From Cryptomeria japonica (taxonomy: Eukaryota; Streptophyta; Pinopsida; Cupressales; Cupressaceae), in contig NC_081407.1 in NCBI RefSeq assembly GCF_030272615.1, forward strand, positions 99,123,897 through 99,187,896: DNA of 64,000 nucleotides, in the 5' to 3' direction. Positions 30,124 to 39,414 of the stretch are shown in pieces; the stretch's first letter is position 1; each line of letters begins with the position of its first letter. The position numbers and the translations under genes were made by a program. The notes beneath the pieces are model-generated. The model was given only the letters and a program-made list of their open reading frames with translations, searched no databases and was not told where the DNA came from.

Positions 30124-31725
30124 TTTGATACATTTCAAAATGACGAAGCTATTGTTGATTATCTTGGCATTCGCGATGATCTTCCTCCTGGAGACCATAA
30201 AGCAGGATACGCCATAGAGCTTAGTAACATGGCATACTTTGGTGAGGGTGTCGGGCCTTCTAGTCGCAAAAATGTGAAAATAAAAACAAAACAAGGGTCT
30301 TATGGCGAAAACCACACTGTGGCGCTATCTGACTCTAAAAAAGTAAAAAGAAAGGACGTATCTGAGGGTGAAAACCTCTCTGAGGCGCCCGAAGACGGAA
30401 GGCTTGACATTCTCCCAGCATCATACGAGGAAAAATCATCCATGTTGGTAGAGGAGACTATAAAGACAAACATTGGTACAACAGAGGTTCCACATAACAT
30501 ATTTTTGGCTCAATCATTGACAGAGGCCGAGAAAGCAAGATTCATAAGCTTCTTTAAGGAACGACAAGTCAACTTCGCATGGTCTTATGCTGATATGCCT
30601 GGACTAGACCCGGATTTAGTAATGCATCATTTAACAGTCAAACCGGGGGCAAAACCAGTAAAGCAGGAATTGAGGAAAATGCATCCACAAGTGGCATTAT
30701 TAGTCAAGGCAGAGCTGGAGAAATTATTGGATGTCGGATTCATACGTCCAATTGATTATCCCAAATGGATTTCCAACTTAGTACCTGTTAGCAAACCAGA
30801 TCGCAGCATCCGAATATGTACAGACTTCAGGGATATCAACAAGGCTTGTCCAAAGGATGATTTCCCATTACCAAATATTGATTTAATTGTTGATCTCACA
30901 GCAGGCCATGAGATGTTATCCTTAATGGACGGATTTTCTGGATATAATCAAATCAAGATAGCACCCGAAGATCAACATAAAACATCATTCACTTGTCCAT
31001 GGGGAACCTTCTGCTGGAATGTCATGCCCTTTGGGCTGAAAAATGCAGGTGCCACGTATCAACGAGCTATGACTACTATCTTCCATGATCTCATGCACAT
31101 AACCGTGGAAGTTTATGTTGACGATCTTTTGGTTAAATCAATAGACAGAAATACACACTTGGATATACTTTCAGTTGCTTTTGATCGGTTGGAAAAGTAC
31201 AAGGTAAGGCTAAATCCTAAGAAATGTGTCTTTGGAGTAACCTCCGGGAAGCTCCTAGGATTCATTGTGTCTAAAAGAGGAATAGAAGCTAATCCAGCAA
31301 AAGTCAAGGCTATCTTGGACATGCCGCCACCCAAGAATATCAGTCAACTTCGGTCCTTACAAGGGAGACTCCAGTCCATACGAAGATTCATAGCACAACT
31401 TGCAGATAAGTGTAATCCTTTCCAGCACCTGCTACACAAAAACATCAAGTTCAAATGGGATGAGAACTGTCAACAGGCTTTTCAGGCCCTTAAAGACTAT
31501 CTTTTGAACCCGCCAGTTTTGATGCCACCAATTCCAGATCAACCATTGCTACTTTACATATCAGCTACTCCAACAGCATTGGGGGCACTCCTAGCACAGC
31601 AAATACCTGACGGCAAGGAAAAAGCAGTCTACTATATCAGTCGCACATTGGTGGGATATGAGCTGAACTATACACCAATTGAGCGTGCATGTCTCGCTGT
31701 GGTCTTCGCTTCACAAAAATTATGA
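30124..31725 (+). CDS. pol: E4 reverse transcriptase and first RNase H
   Basis: Open from the codon after TAG 30121 to TGA 31723. RT motifs are complete: VGFIRPIDYPKWISNLVPV, IRICTDFRDINKACPKDDFP, LMDGFSGYNQIKIAPEDQ, FGLKNAGATYQRAM and VYVDDLLVKS with both catalytic Asp. The thumb region leads into the first RNase H (LLLYISATPTALGALLAQ, then YYISRTLVGYELNYTPIE). The position of the first catalytic Asp there is occupied by Ser, as is usual in Tat elements, where this domain is thought to have become a structural tether. The frame runs on after TGA 31723. Confidence 0.9.
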   Translation, partial: FDTFQNDEAIVDYLGIRDDLPPGDHKAGYAIELSNMAYFGEGVGPSSRKNVKIKTKQGSYGENHTVALSDSKKVKRKDVSEGENLSEAPEDGRLDILPASYEEKSSMLVEETIKTNIGTTEVPHNIFLAQSLTEAEKARFISFFKERQVNFAWSYADMPGLDPDLVMHHLTVKPGAKPVKQELRKMHPQVALLVKAELEKLLDVGFIRPIDYPKWISNLVPVSKPDRSIRICTDFRDINKACPKDDFPLPNIDLIVDLTAGHEMLSLMDGFSGYNQIKIAPEDQHKTSFTCPWGTFCWNVMPFGLKNAGATYQRAMTTIFHDLMHITVEVYVDDLLVKSIDRNTHLDILSVAFDRLEKYKVRLNPKKCVFGVTSGKLLGFIVSKRGIEANPAKVKAILDMPPPKNISQLRSLQGRLQSIRRFIAQLADKCNPFQHLLHKNIKFKWDENCQQAFQALKDYLLNPPVLMPPIPDQPLLLYISATPTALGALLAQQIPDGKEKAVYYISRTLVGYELNYTPIERACLAVVFASQKL

Positions 31726-32667
31726 CATTATATGCTCACTCACAAGACTAAGTTGATTGCCAGAATTGATCCACTAAAATATCTTCTCAACAAAGCTACA
31801 CTTACTGGGCGGCTAGCCAAGTGGGTAATGATCTTGAGTGAATTCGACATTGAATACGTGGACAGAAAAGCTATAAAAGGACAAGCAATTGCAGATCAAT
31901 TGGCAGATGCTCCCATGATAGATGATGTTCCTCTACAGTCAGAATTTCCAGATGAGTCCATTCTAACAATATCACCTGCAAAGCCATGGCAACTATACTT
32001 TGACGGCTCATACGCACAGCATGGGGCAGGAGTGGGTATACTCTTTATAACTCCTCAAGGCGATTCTATACCAAAGTCATACCGCTTATCATTTCCTTGC
32101 ACCAACAATATAGCGGAATACGAGGCATTAACAACTGGGCTAAGAATTGCAGTTCAGTGGAAGATCCAAGAGCTTCATGTTTTTGGGGATTCTCAACTGG
32201 TCATCCTTCAAGTAACTGATGATTATCAAACAAAAGATGAAAAGCTAATGCCTTACAAACAACCGGTAGATGATCTGAAACAACACTTTGCAAAGATAGA
32301 GTTTGAGCAGATACCAAGAGAACAGAATCGTGCTGCTGATGCCATGGCTACAATTGCTTCGCTCATTGATCTACCGCAAAATGAGACCTGCTATGAGTTC
32401 CTGGTAGACAACCTGCTGATTCCTTCATATGAGATCACTCCTATGGAAATGATATGTGTTGTTGGTCCTGAATCCCAGTTATATGGTTCCATATTCACAT
32501 ACCTTCGCGATAATATCTTACCTCCCGATCTATCGAACAACCAACGCCGCACTTTCATTCGTCAATCCTCTCGATACGTCATTTTAGCTGATATCCTATA
32601 CCGACGAGGTCTAGATGGCACCCTCCTTAGATGTTTAGAGAGTGACGAAGCTCAGATTGCATTATGA
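31726..32667 (+). CDS. pol: E4 archaeal-type RNase H (aRH)
   Basis: It begins with the end of the first RNase H and a linker (ATLTGRLAKWVMILSEFDIE). The second RNase H follows from about 31984: LYFDGSYAQHGAGVGILF (Asp), NNIAEYEALTTGL (Glu), LHVFGDSQLVI (Asp) and EQNRAADAMATIA (Asp), so all four catalytic acids are present. This second domain is the hallmark of Tat/Ogre-type Ty3 elements and would remove the RNA strand during cDNA synthesis. The segment ends at TGA 32665, two codons before the integrase HEGICG. Confidence 0.9.
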   Translation, partial: HYMLTHKTKLIARIDPLKYLLNKATLTGRLAKWVMILSEFDIEYVDRKAIKGQAIADQLADAPMIDDVPLQSEFPDESILTISPAKPWQLYFDGSYAQHGAGVGILFITPQGDSIPKSYRLSFPCTNNIAEYEALTTGLRIAVQWKIQELHVFGDSQLVILQVTDDYQTKDEKLMPYKQPVDDLKQHFAKIEFEQIPREQNRAADAMATIASLIDLPQNETCYEFLVDNLLIPSYEITPMEMICVVGPESQLYGSIFTYLRDNILPPDLSNNQRRTFIRQSSRYVILADILYRRGLDGTLLRCLESDEAQIAL

Positions 32668-33735
32668 GAAGTGCACGAAGGGATATGCGGTCCGCATACT
32701 AGTGGTCCTACCTTGGCCAAGAAACTCATCAGGACTGGATACTACTGGCCTACTATGGAAAAAGATGCATATCAGTTTGTCAAAAAGTGTAAGCAGTGTC
32801 AAATTCATGGAGACCTTATACATGCACCAGCACAGGAACTACAGCCACTTGCATCTCCTTGGCCCTTTTGTCAGTGGGGACTCGATCTCATAGGCAAGAT
32901 TCACCCTCCTTCTTCCAATGGACATAAATTCATTATCACAGCCACAGAATATTTCACAAAGTGGATTGAAGCCGTGCCTCTCACACAAGTTACTGGGAAA
33001 CAAATCGCTACTTTCATCCTGAACTACATCATTTGTCGATACGGGATTCCTACTTCCATTATTACTGATAACGGGCGTCCCTTCAAAAATCAGGATGTTC
33101 GTGAACTCTATGAGCACTTCCATATCTCTCACCGTTTCTCCACACCATACTACCCCCAAGGTAATGGCCAAGCTGAGGCGTCTAATAAAACAATTCTCAA
33201 AATCCTTAAAAAGACAGTCGACGACGCTGGCCGTAACTGGCATGTCCAACTCAATCCCGCACTTTGGGCCTATCGTACCAGTGTCCGCACACCTACAGGA
33301 GCTACACCCTACTCACTTGTCTACGGCGCTGAAGCCATCTTGCCTATTGAGGTCGAGTTACCTTCTTTACGGGTCTCCTTGAGAAACATAATCAACGATG
33401 AAGACTACAGGGTCTCTCGCTTACAAGAACTAGAACTGCTGGAGGAACGACGACACACTGCTTTTAATCATCTCAAGGCTTACCAACAAAGAATGAGTCG
33501 CAGTTACAATCACAAGGTCAAGCCTCGCACATTTGAGGTAGGTGACTTAGTCCTCAGAGAGAACCCCAAGAATCAGCAAGACAGAGATAAGAAGGGCAAA
33601 TTTGAACCCAACTGGCTTGGTCCTTACATCATCACAGCAGTATATGGATCTGGGGCATATCAGCTCTCAACTACAGAAGGTGAACCCTTGGAGGATCCTA
33701 TCAACAGCATGCACCTTCGCAGATTCTACACATAA
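32668..33735 (+). CDS. pol: E4 integrase
   Basis: Zinc finger: HEGICGPHTSG then CKQC (HHCC). Core: QWGLDLIGKI (Asp), SIITDNGRPF (Asp) and GNGQAEASNKTI (Glu), the D,D(35)E triad. The C-terminal part has FEVGDLVLRENPKN and PNWLGPYIITAVYGSGAYQL, the GPY/F-type module; there is no chromodomain. It ends MHLRRFYT at TAA 33735, and E6 keeps the same ending. By motif the enzyme looks intact; it is cut off from its polyprotein only by upstream stops. Confidence 0.9.
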   Translation, partial: EVHEGICGPHTSGPTLAKKLIRTGYYWPTMEKDAYQFVKKCKQCQIHGDLIHAPAQELQPLASPWPFCQWGLDLIGKIHPPSSNGHKFIITATEYFTKWIEAVPLTQVTGKQIATFILNYIICRYGIPTSIITDNGRPFKNQDVRELYEHFHISHRFSTPYYPQGNGQAEASNKTILKILKKTVDDAGRNWHVQLNPALWAYRTSVRTPTGATPYSLVYGAEAILPIEVELPSLRVSLRNIINDEDYRVSRLQELELLEERRHTAFNHLKAYQQRMSRSYNHKVKPRTFEVGDLVLRENPKNQQDRDKKGKFEPNWLGPYIITAVYGSGAYQLSTTEGEPLEDPINSMHLRRFYT

Positions 33736-35471
33736 GCTCTTTGGAATATCTTAATGCAAAAATACAAAAAAAATCAAAAAATTTCAAAAATACAAAAAAA
33801 TTATAAAAACAAAAAATCGTTACTTGGTGAAAACCTGGCAAACAGGCGCCTTGTGACAACAAAAAAAATTGAAAAATCAAAAAAGTAAAGAGAAATAATT
33901 TCGTCCAATGGTGAAAACCACTTCGATGGCGCCCTGGGCAAGTACCATGGTGAAAACTGGGTCACCAACGCCATGCGTAGAGAGACTTTGCTCCTCCCTC
34001 CTTCGGGATTCTCTTTCATCTTTCACTTTGCACACACTCACAACCTATTCACTCACCAATAAACTTACCCATTCCCATCATGGCTTGTTATTGATCTACC
34101 CAAGATTGGTTAGCCATCCATAACCCTCCCTTTTCACTCCCTTTCCATCCATAATAAATCAGATCCTATCTATGACTAAGGCAAATCCTACGTCTAGTAA
34201 TGGATGTGGAACTGAGAACATCACATGTTTCGAGGAATACAGTTTCTTCCAGCTTCCTTCAAGTCTATCCGCGCACAATCCACAATAAAGCAACATCTGC
34301 ATCGCCAGTCCACAATAAAGTTCCATCTTCTCCACAATAAAGTATCAGTTTCATGGATTCAGTCAGTTTCAAATGAGACACAGCAGCAACAATGAGCTTC
34401 AACCAAATCAAATCTTTCAACAGACTCAGACAACATATGGTTCAGTGCTATCTATCCCTTTTTGTGAAAGTGAACATTGTGACCACAATCAAAATTCGAC
34501 TTATACAAGTGACAAGAGACACTAAACTTGAGGACTACAGTGGATGTTGGTGTCGAGTCTTGGTTTTCTTTTGATTTTATCTTTTGGTGACATGTCTTTT
34601 AGCTTTTCCAGGATGTCTTTGACTAGAGATTCTATCTCCAGGATGTCTTTGACTAGAAAGGCGAGGATGGGGTATCATCACCTATTTGCATTTGCTGTCT
34701 GTGGATTGTCTTTTAGTAATGCTATGATTTGTCCAAGGATATGAGGACACTGTGAGTCTAGTATGAACTGGGGCATTCCTTGTTTGTGACTGTCTTATCT
34801 CCATGCAAATGGGTACAATGACTTTCTGGGTCGAACAGATGCCTCGATTGTCATAACCTATTTTGCCATAATAAGCTCAATAATGATACCGCACAAGAAG
34901 CTCTTTCACGTTCATATCTTCTATCTTCCATCCCCCTTTCTTGATTGACTTCCATTGTCCTTCTCGAGTCCGCGTAGCCCGCTATCACATGACTGAGTAT
35001 AATGACACACCAAAAACATTTGCATTTCATGTAGCTGCACCTACATCATCACATATAAGCATTTCATACATACATATAGATATCACAATTGCATCACATC
35101 CTGCATATAACACATGTTAGCACATCTCACATTTTCATTATGTAAATAATCATTTGCATTATCATATTCATTTGCATTACATACATTCACATTTGCATCA
35201 TGCATCTCATATACAACATAAAAGAACAAAAATATATTGCATTGCATCATATAAGCATCCATATCATAAAACATATACATCATAGAAGCATCTCATCACA
35301 TAAGGTACACATGCATATAGCTGCCGCAAAAATGAATCATCTCTCATATATAATCAAAATGTGTCATGATACAATGATGTCAAAAGAATCATCTGGCTAC
35401 AAAGAATCACCCGCAGGTGTCTACAATACAAGAAGTGATATATATACTGATACAATGCGAGCCCACTATAG
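33736..35471. other. E4 spacer between integrase and antisense gene
   Basis: No gene is seen. It starts A-rich, has three copies of GGTGAAAAC near 33830-33960, and a CAT-rich low-complexity stretch at about 35000-35350. Most of it aligns with E6 50731-52370, so it is a stable part of the family. It would be the 3' UTR of both the sense and the antisense transcripts. Confidence 0.7.
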
Positions 35472-37415
35472 CTATGAGGAACTCCCTCCCTCGGAGCCGC
35501 TGGCCTCGACGGAGTCTTGAGCTGTAGATGGTCCCGCCCCAGGATCCCCCTGTCTCTCTGGTGGTGGTGGAGGCCCCATGACCCCACCGCTGGATGCCTG
35601 CCTCCTGCGACTCCCTCCCGTAGCCGTCGTTGTGCGCGATGATCTATGGAAGCTCCTAGCCCGCTGATCTGCTGGCACGGCTGCATAGTATAGATCCCTC
35701 CAGTAGGCGATCTCCTCTCCGGCTCGCAAGACATATGCGTAGCCTGCCCCTGCATCCTCTGCTGCCCGCCTCCCTGCCCTCAGAGCTGTCTCGGCCTCAG
35801 TATATCTCTGGATGGCCTGATCCCTCTCCCGTTCTGTGTCTCTAACCCTGATCCTGAGGTGATCTCTCTCCCGCACCAAATCCTCAATCTCATCTGCCTG
35901 GCCCTGGCAGATCTCTCGCAGCCTCAACAACTCATCCTCCTCAGGATCTCCGCCCTCAGCCTCTGTCTGTGGCTCCTCCTCTACAGGTGCCTGTCCCTGT
36001 GCCTCTGCCTGCACCTGTCTAGGTGCCTGAATAGGTACCTGTGCCTGTACCTGTCCCTGTCCCTGCACCTGTCTTGGTCCCTGTCTAGGACCCTGTGCTG
36101 CTGGTACCTGTAGGGGCAGTCCACCCCGTCCTCTCACCACCGGAGCTGCTCTCTCCTGTCCTCCCTCCCTCCGAGGTGCTACTCGCCTCTCTCCCACCAC
36201 TCCCCTCTGCCTCTGTCGGCCCCTACCTCCATCCCCTCCACCATCATCATCATCTCCTCCACCCTCTCCCTCCAGTGGCTCTACCGGATCTGTCAACCTG
36301 GGAAACGGATACTCTGCCCAATACGCAGAGTACTCTGCGTCCATCCCTGCATCATCTACCTCTGGCCACATGTCCCATGGCATCGGCATCATCTCTGCTA
36401 GCTGTGTCACCGCCTGATCATATGATAATAGCGGCCCAAACTGCACCTGATCTCTGACCGTACGGGCATACATGCCCGAGCCCCGTGGCATCCGCTGGAT
36501 CCGCCCAAACTGCCTGCATACCCTGTCAACAAGCTGCCTCTCCAGAATATAGGGCATCCGCCCCATCAGATACCTGCTCCTGAAAACATATGGTAGCTCC
36601 AATGCGTCGTCCTCCCACTCCTCGCACCCCAGGTACGGCCTCCAGATGACCATGTCTATGTCATCTATGACGCGCCTCCAATGCTCCAATCTACCAATCC
36701 GAGGCTGGGAAGTAATCATGTCGTACAAGTGCACGAAGCTCTGTCCCTGTCCTCTGCCTCTGAAATGAATGGGTCGTGTGATCGGCAGGTGCTCATATGC
36801 CCACACCTGAAGGAGAGTCACTCCGCAGCCCAAGCCCACTGATCCGTGGTACACAAACTGATGCAGCTCATAATACAAATGTGCCAGGACACATGGCCCC
36901 CATGCATACCTGGTGTGCTCTGTCATCAGCGTCTCCAATGCCCCTCCCCAGCCCACTGCCAATCCTCGTGTGGCCCTGTCTGGACACAAATACCCACTGA
37001 TGGCTCTCCCAATAACTGTCGGCAATGCTAAACCTGTGGCAGTCATGGTATCCTAGGCTACATGACCTGCTCGCATCTCCAACCCGGGATCCTGAAAAAC
37101 CCGTCTCAATGCCTCCCTGACACCGTCACGGTCATAGGGAATCAACTCTCCATCAATAGGGATATGCAGAATCCTGTAGACATCCTCTAATGTAACTGTC
37201 ATCTCACCCATCGACAGGTGAAACGTGCACATCTCCGAGTGCCATCTCTCAGCTAACGCAGTCAGCAACCCCATGTTTGCCCGAAACTCAAGCACATAGA
37301 GCACATGTGTGAGACCCATCTCCTCAATGGATATCATGTCCTGAATCGACAACTTTGGTCGCAGTCTCTGAGTCGACGGGAATCTCTCCCGTGACTCTAA
37401 CATCGGCAAATACTC
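35472..37415 (-). CDS. PMD gene exon 2 (E4)
   Basis: It opens EYLPMLESRERFPSTQRL after the acceptor CTGCAG. The PMD fills about the first 280 codons. Then comes a low-complexity Gln/Pro/Val region (repeats such as QGPRQGPRQVQGQGQVQAQV), an acidic patch and a coiled coil (RLREICQGQADEIEDLVRER). The frame is broken only by TAG at 37055-37053 and ends GSEGGSSS. An open stretch of 524 codons (37046-35472) remains after the stop. Confidence 0.8.
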
Positions 37416-37449
37416 CTGCAGTCACACAATTAATTTTGTCCGTTATCGT

Positions 37450-37690
37450 GGCATTCATTGTTTATCACAAAATGCTACTTGCTACCTAAATGCATCTGGT
37501 TATCTATCCTAGTGACACTCACTGTTCATCACAAAGTGTTGCTATCTACCCTAGTAGTGCTCCCTGTTCATCACAAAGTACTACGTGTGTGACATTCCCT
37601 GTTCATCACAAAGTGTCACTCACATTCGCACTCCCTGTTCATCACAAAGTGCTGCCTATCTTGGTGCTCCCTGTTCATCACAAAGTGCCT
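37450..37690 (-). repeat. TGTTCATCACAAAGTG repeats in PMD intron (E4)
   Basis: Six units of about 35-40 bp sharing CTGTTCATCACAAAGTG (plus-strand reading) lie near the 3' end of the intron. E6 has eight or more units in the same place. Confidence 0.85.
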
Positions 37691-37819
37691 TGATCTATTC
37701 TACTCTTCCTAGAGGACCTGCTTGAGTGTATCCTCTCAGCAGCTTATCCAATCGACAGCGGATGTTCATCACAGAACTGCCGATTTGACCTAGAAGACTA
37801 AAACCATGCATTTAGACAC

Positions 37820-38105
37820 ACAAACGCACTTTTCACTCATAAACGTGCTTATAGACTGCATAAACGCGCTTCTGCAACACAGACGCATTTTCTGAACACA
37901 AACGTGCCTATGCCATGCACAAACGTGACCAGGGAACACAGACGTCCCTACATGACATAAACGCTCCTACAAATCACAGACGCTTCTACATTTCACAAAC
38001 GCGTCCGCATTCAGCACAAACGCGGTTCCAGGCACAGACGCGCCTGGACCCGACACAGACGCGCCTGCCGGACACAGACGCGCCTGGCACTGACACAGAC
38101 GCAGT
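37820..38105 (-). repeat. CGCGTCTGTG array in PMD intron (E4)
   Basis: About fifteen copies of CACAGACGCG or variants (plus-strand reading), which on the minus strand is CGCGTCTGTG, the motif of the sense leader. Spacing is about 18-22 bp. The array lies in the 5' half of the antisense intron. Confidence 0.8.
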
Positions 38106-38221
38106 TGCGCGATTTTGTATTTTTCAACTACCCTATTCCTAGCGCATTTATTGCTACTAAACATGCATTTATGACAAAACTTGAAATGCATGAAAGTACG
38201 AGGAGGTTTTCAGGTACTTAC

Positions 38222-38287
38222 CAACTCTCCTGCATCGGCTGGTCGCTGGAATCGGCGAACACGGTCGAATCTATGAATGGATGCCAT
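38222..38287 (-). CDS. PMD gene exon 1 (E4)
   Basis: 66 bp, starting MASIHRFDRVRRFQRPADAG. The donor GTAAGT follows directly. E6 has an exon of exactly the same length at 53753-53688 with the same start and donor, which argues that it is real. Confidence 0.75.
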
Positions 38288-38380
38288 CGCTGCTGACTGC
38301 TGCTGCTCTTTTCTCGCTCTGCACTATGATCTTCTAAGGGTGTAGATGACAATGAGGATGTATTTTCCCCCGTGGTTTAT

Positions 38381-38386
38381 CTTATA
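38381..38386 (-). promoter_or_regulatory. TATA-like box for antisense PMD gene
   Basis: TATAAG on the minus strand (CTATAAGAT), about 95 bp upstream of the exon 1 ATG. E6 has TTTATAATATAG at the matching distance (53833-53844). The promoter would sit between the polypurine tract and exon 1. Confidence 0.5.
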
Positions 38387-38612
38387 GATTGCCCTCGTCT
38401 TCATTTCCTGGGTCAGTATTCTTCATCCCGTGACTTTGTCACTTTATTCGCTCAACCCATTCTATCCCATCTTTCTTATCGAGAGATTGTCTGCAATCTT
38501 TTCAGACATTTTCATCCAATCTCTCGAGGGGGCATATAATTCCCATACTGGGGCAACTTTGTATCAGTTCATCTTATCTTCTTTGAAACAACGCGACAAG
38601 CCGCATTGTCTC

Positions 38613-38626
38613 AAAGAGGGGCAAAA
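38613..38626 (+). promoter_or_regulatory. E4 polypurine tract
   Basis: AAAGAGGGGCAAAA directly before the 3' LTR; E6 has the identical tract at 54074-54087. Confidence 0.8.
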
Positions 38627-39414
38627 TGTAGACACCTAAAATTGTCATGTCTAATTAAATAAATATTTTATTTATTTAATTACCTAAGCCTAATTCTTCT
38701 ATTAATTAAATAAATCCTTATTTATTTAATTAATTCATTTATCCTCTTCTAGCCTTATTTCTCATTTAAATAAATACATTTATTTATTTAAATTATCCTT
38801 TTCCTAAATTAAATAAATATCTTATTTATTTAATTGATCCCACTTCTTCTATTAATTAAATAAATCTTTATTTATTTAATTAATTCATTATCTTTTTCTA
38901 CACATGACACATGTCATTCATCTCTTAATTCATACACTACCTACCTCTTTCATTATTTTGCTATTTCTTTTACCTACCCTCTAATCCTAGCCGACCTCTC
39001 TTTTTACACCTCTCAATCTTAACCCTCCATTTCTTATTGTGTCTTCTATTTAAGGAGATGCTTTCTTCATTGTCAAACCCTAATGACACATGCTAATGAC
39101 TGATTTTGGAGTACTTGGCTACACTACGATCCTACTTGCAACCACATTTCGTTCTTTGTTGAGCTCTTGTGCATACAAAAATATGAGAGCAAGCATATCA
39201 AACAAGATCAATGGAGATAGGAAGAATGGAGATCAAAACCCTATTGGACATGTGATGGTATAATCTTTATGATTTTGAGTTATTTTGCATTGTCTTAGGT
39301 TATCTTCATATGTTATGGTGGATCTTTGTTCATTGTTAGGCTAGGGTTTAGTGGTTGAATCCATTTTAGTCTTTCAATATTGTTGTTATTTGTTATCCAT
39401 TTTCACCATATACA
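38627..39414 (+). repeat. E4 3' LTR (788 bp)
   Basis: Same length as the 5' LTR. Differences seen by eye: ATCCCT/ATCCTT, ACATTCC/ACATTTC and AATCTGAG/AATATGAG (5'/3'). It follows the polypurine tract and is followed by GGAGG. Confidence 0.95.

Larger units (their letters stand above)
26236..33735 (+). pseudogene. gag-pol: E4 gag-pol polyprotein with three nonsense codons
   Basis: One frame of 2,499 codons ending in TAA at 33735, with TAG at 30121, TGA at 31723 and TGA at 32665 as the only interruptions and no frameshift. E7 has CAA in place of the first stop, so that stop is a mutation rather than a family-wide recoding site. The flanking text at the second (QKL then HYMLTH) fits CGA to TGA; the third is probably similar. 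Order along the chain: Gag domain about 353-452, CHHC knuckle 607-620, protease Asp 848, G-patch about 1086-1130, RT YVDD 1627-1630, RNase H, archaeal RNase H, integrase. The ATG at 26236 is kept in E6 and E7. Confidence 0.9.
35472..38287 (-). pseudogene. E4 antisense plant mobile domain (PMD) gene, two exons
   Basis: Predicted exon 1 is 38287-38222 (22 codons starting MASIHRFDRV), then GTAAGT at 38221-38216, an 806 bp intron ending CTGCAG at 37421-37416, then exon 2 from 37415 to 35472, in phase. Exon 2 carries a PMD (aminotransferase-like) region: LAERWHSEMCTFHLSMGEMT, TLEDVYRILHIPIDGELI, then WGPCVLAHLYYELHQFVY and LLQVWAYEHLP. A Gln/Pro repeat region and an Arg/Glu coiled coil form the C-terminus. 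Its only break is TAG at 37055-37053, where E6 has TGG. PMD proteins (MAIN/MAIL family) act in the nucleus in silencing and genome stability, and antisense PMD frames are known from Tat elements; the role here is unknown. The exon is GC-rich, unlike the rest of the element. Confidence 0.8.
23227..39414 (+). mobile_element. E4: complete Tat-lineage Ty3 LTR retrotransposon
   Basis: 16,188 bp, flanked by the target duplication GGAGG (23222-23226 and 39415-39419), inserted in the hAT transposase gene. Order: 788 bp LTR, primer site, 2.2 kb leader, gag-protease-G-patch-RT-RNase H-archaeal RNase H-integrase in one frame, 1.7 kb spacer, antisense PMD gene, polypurine tract, 788 bp LTR. The second RNase H before integrase and the extra antisense gene mark the Tat lineage. 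The LTRs differ at 3 of 788 positions, so the insertion is recent, yet gag-pol has three nonsense codons. Confidence 0.95.

Noticed and set aside
34980-35350. CAT-rich stretch as a possible regulatory array
   Set aside because: Low-complexity sequence without a fixed unit; conserved with E6 but no recognisable site.
35859-36457. Leu/Ser/Pro-rich plus-strand frames opposite the PMD exon
   Set aside because: Shadows of the GC-rich antisense exon; they contain no motif and are not conserved in E6.
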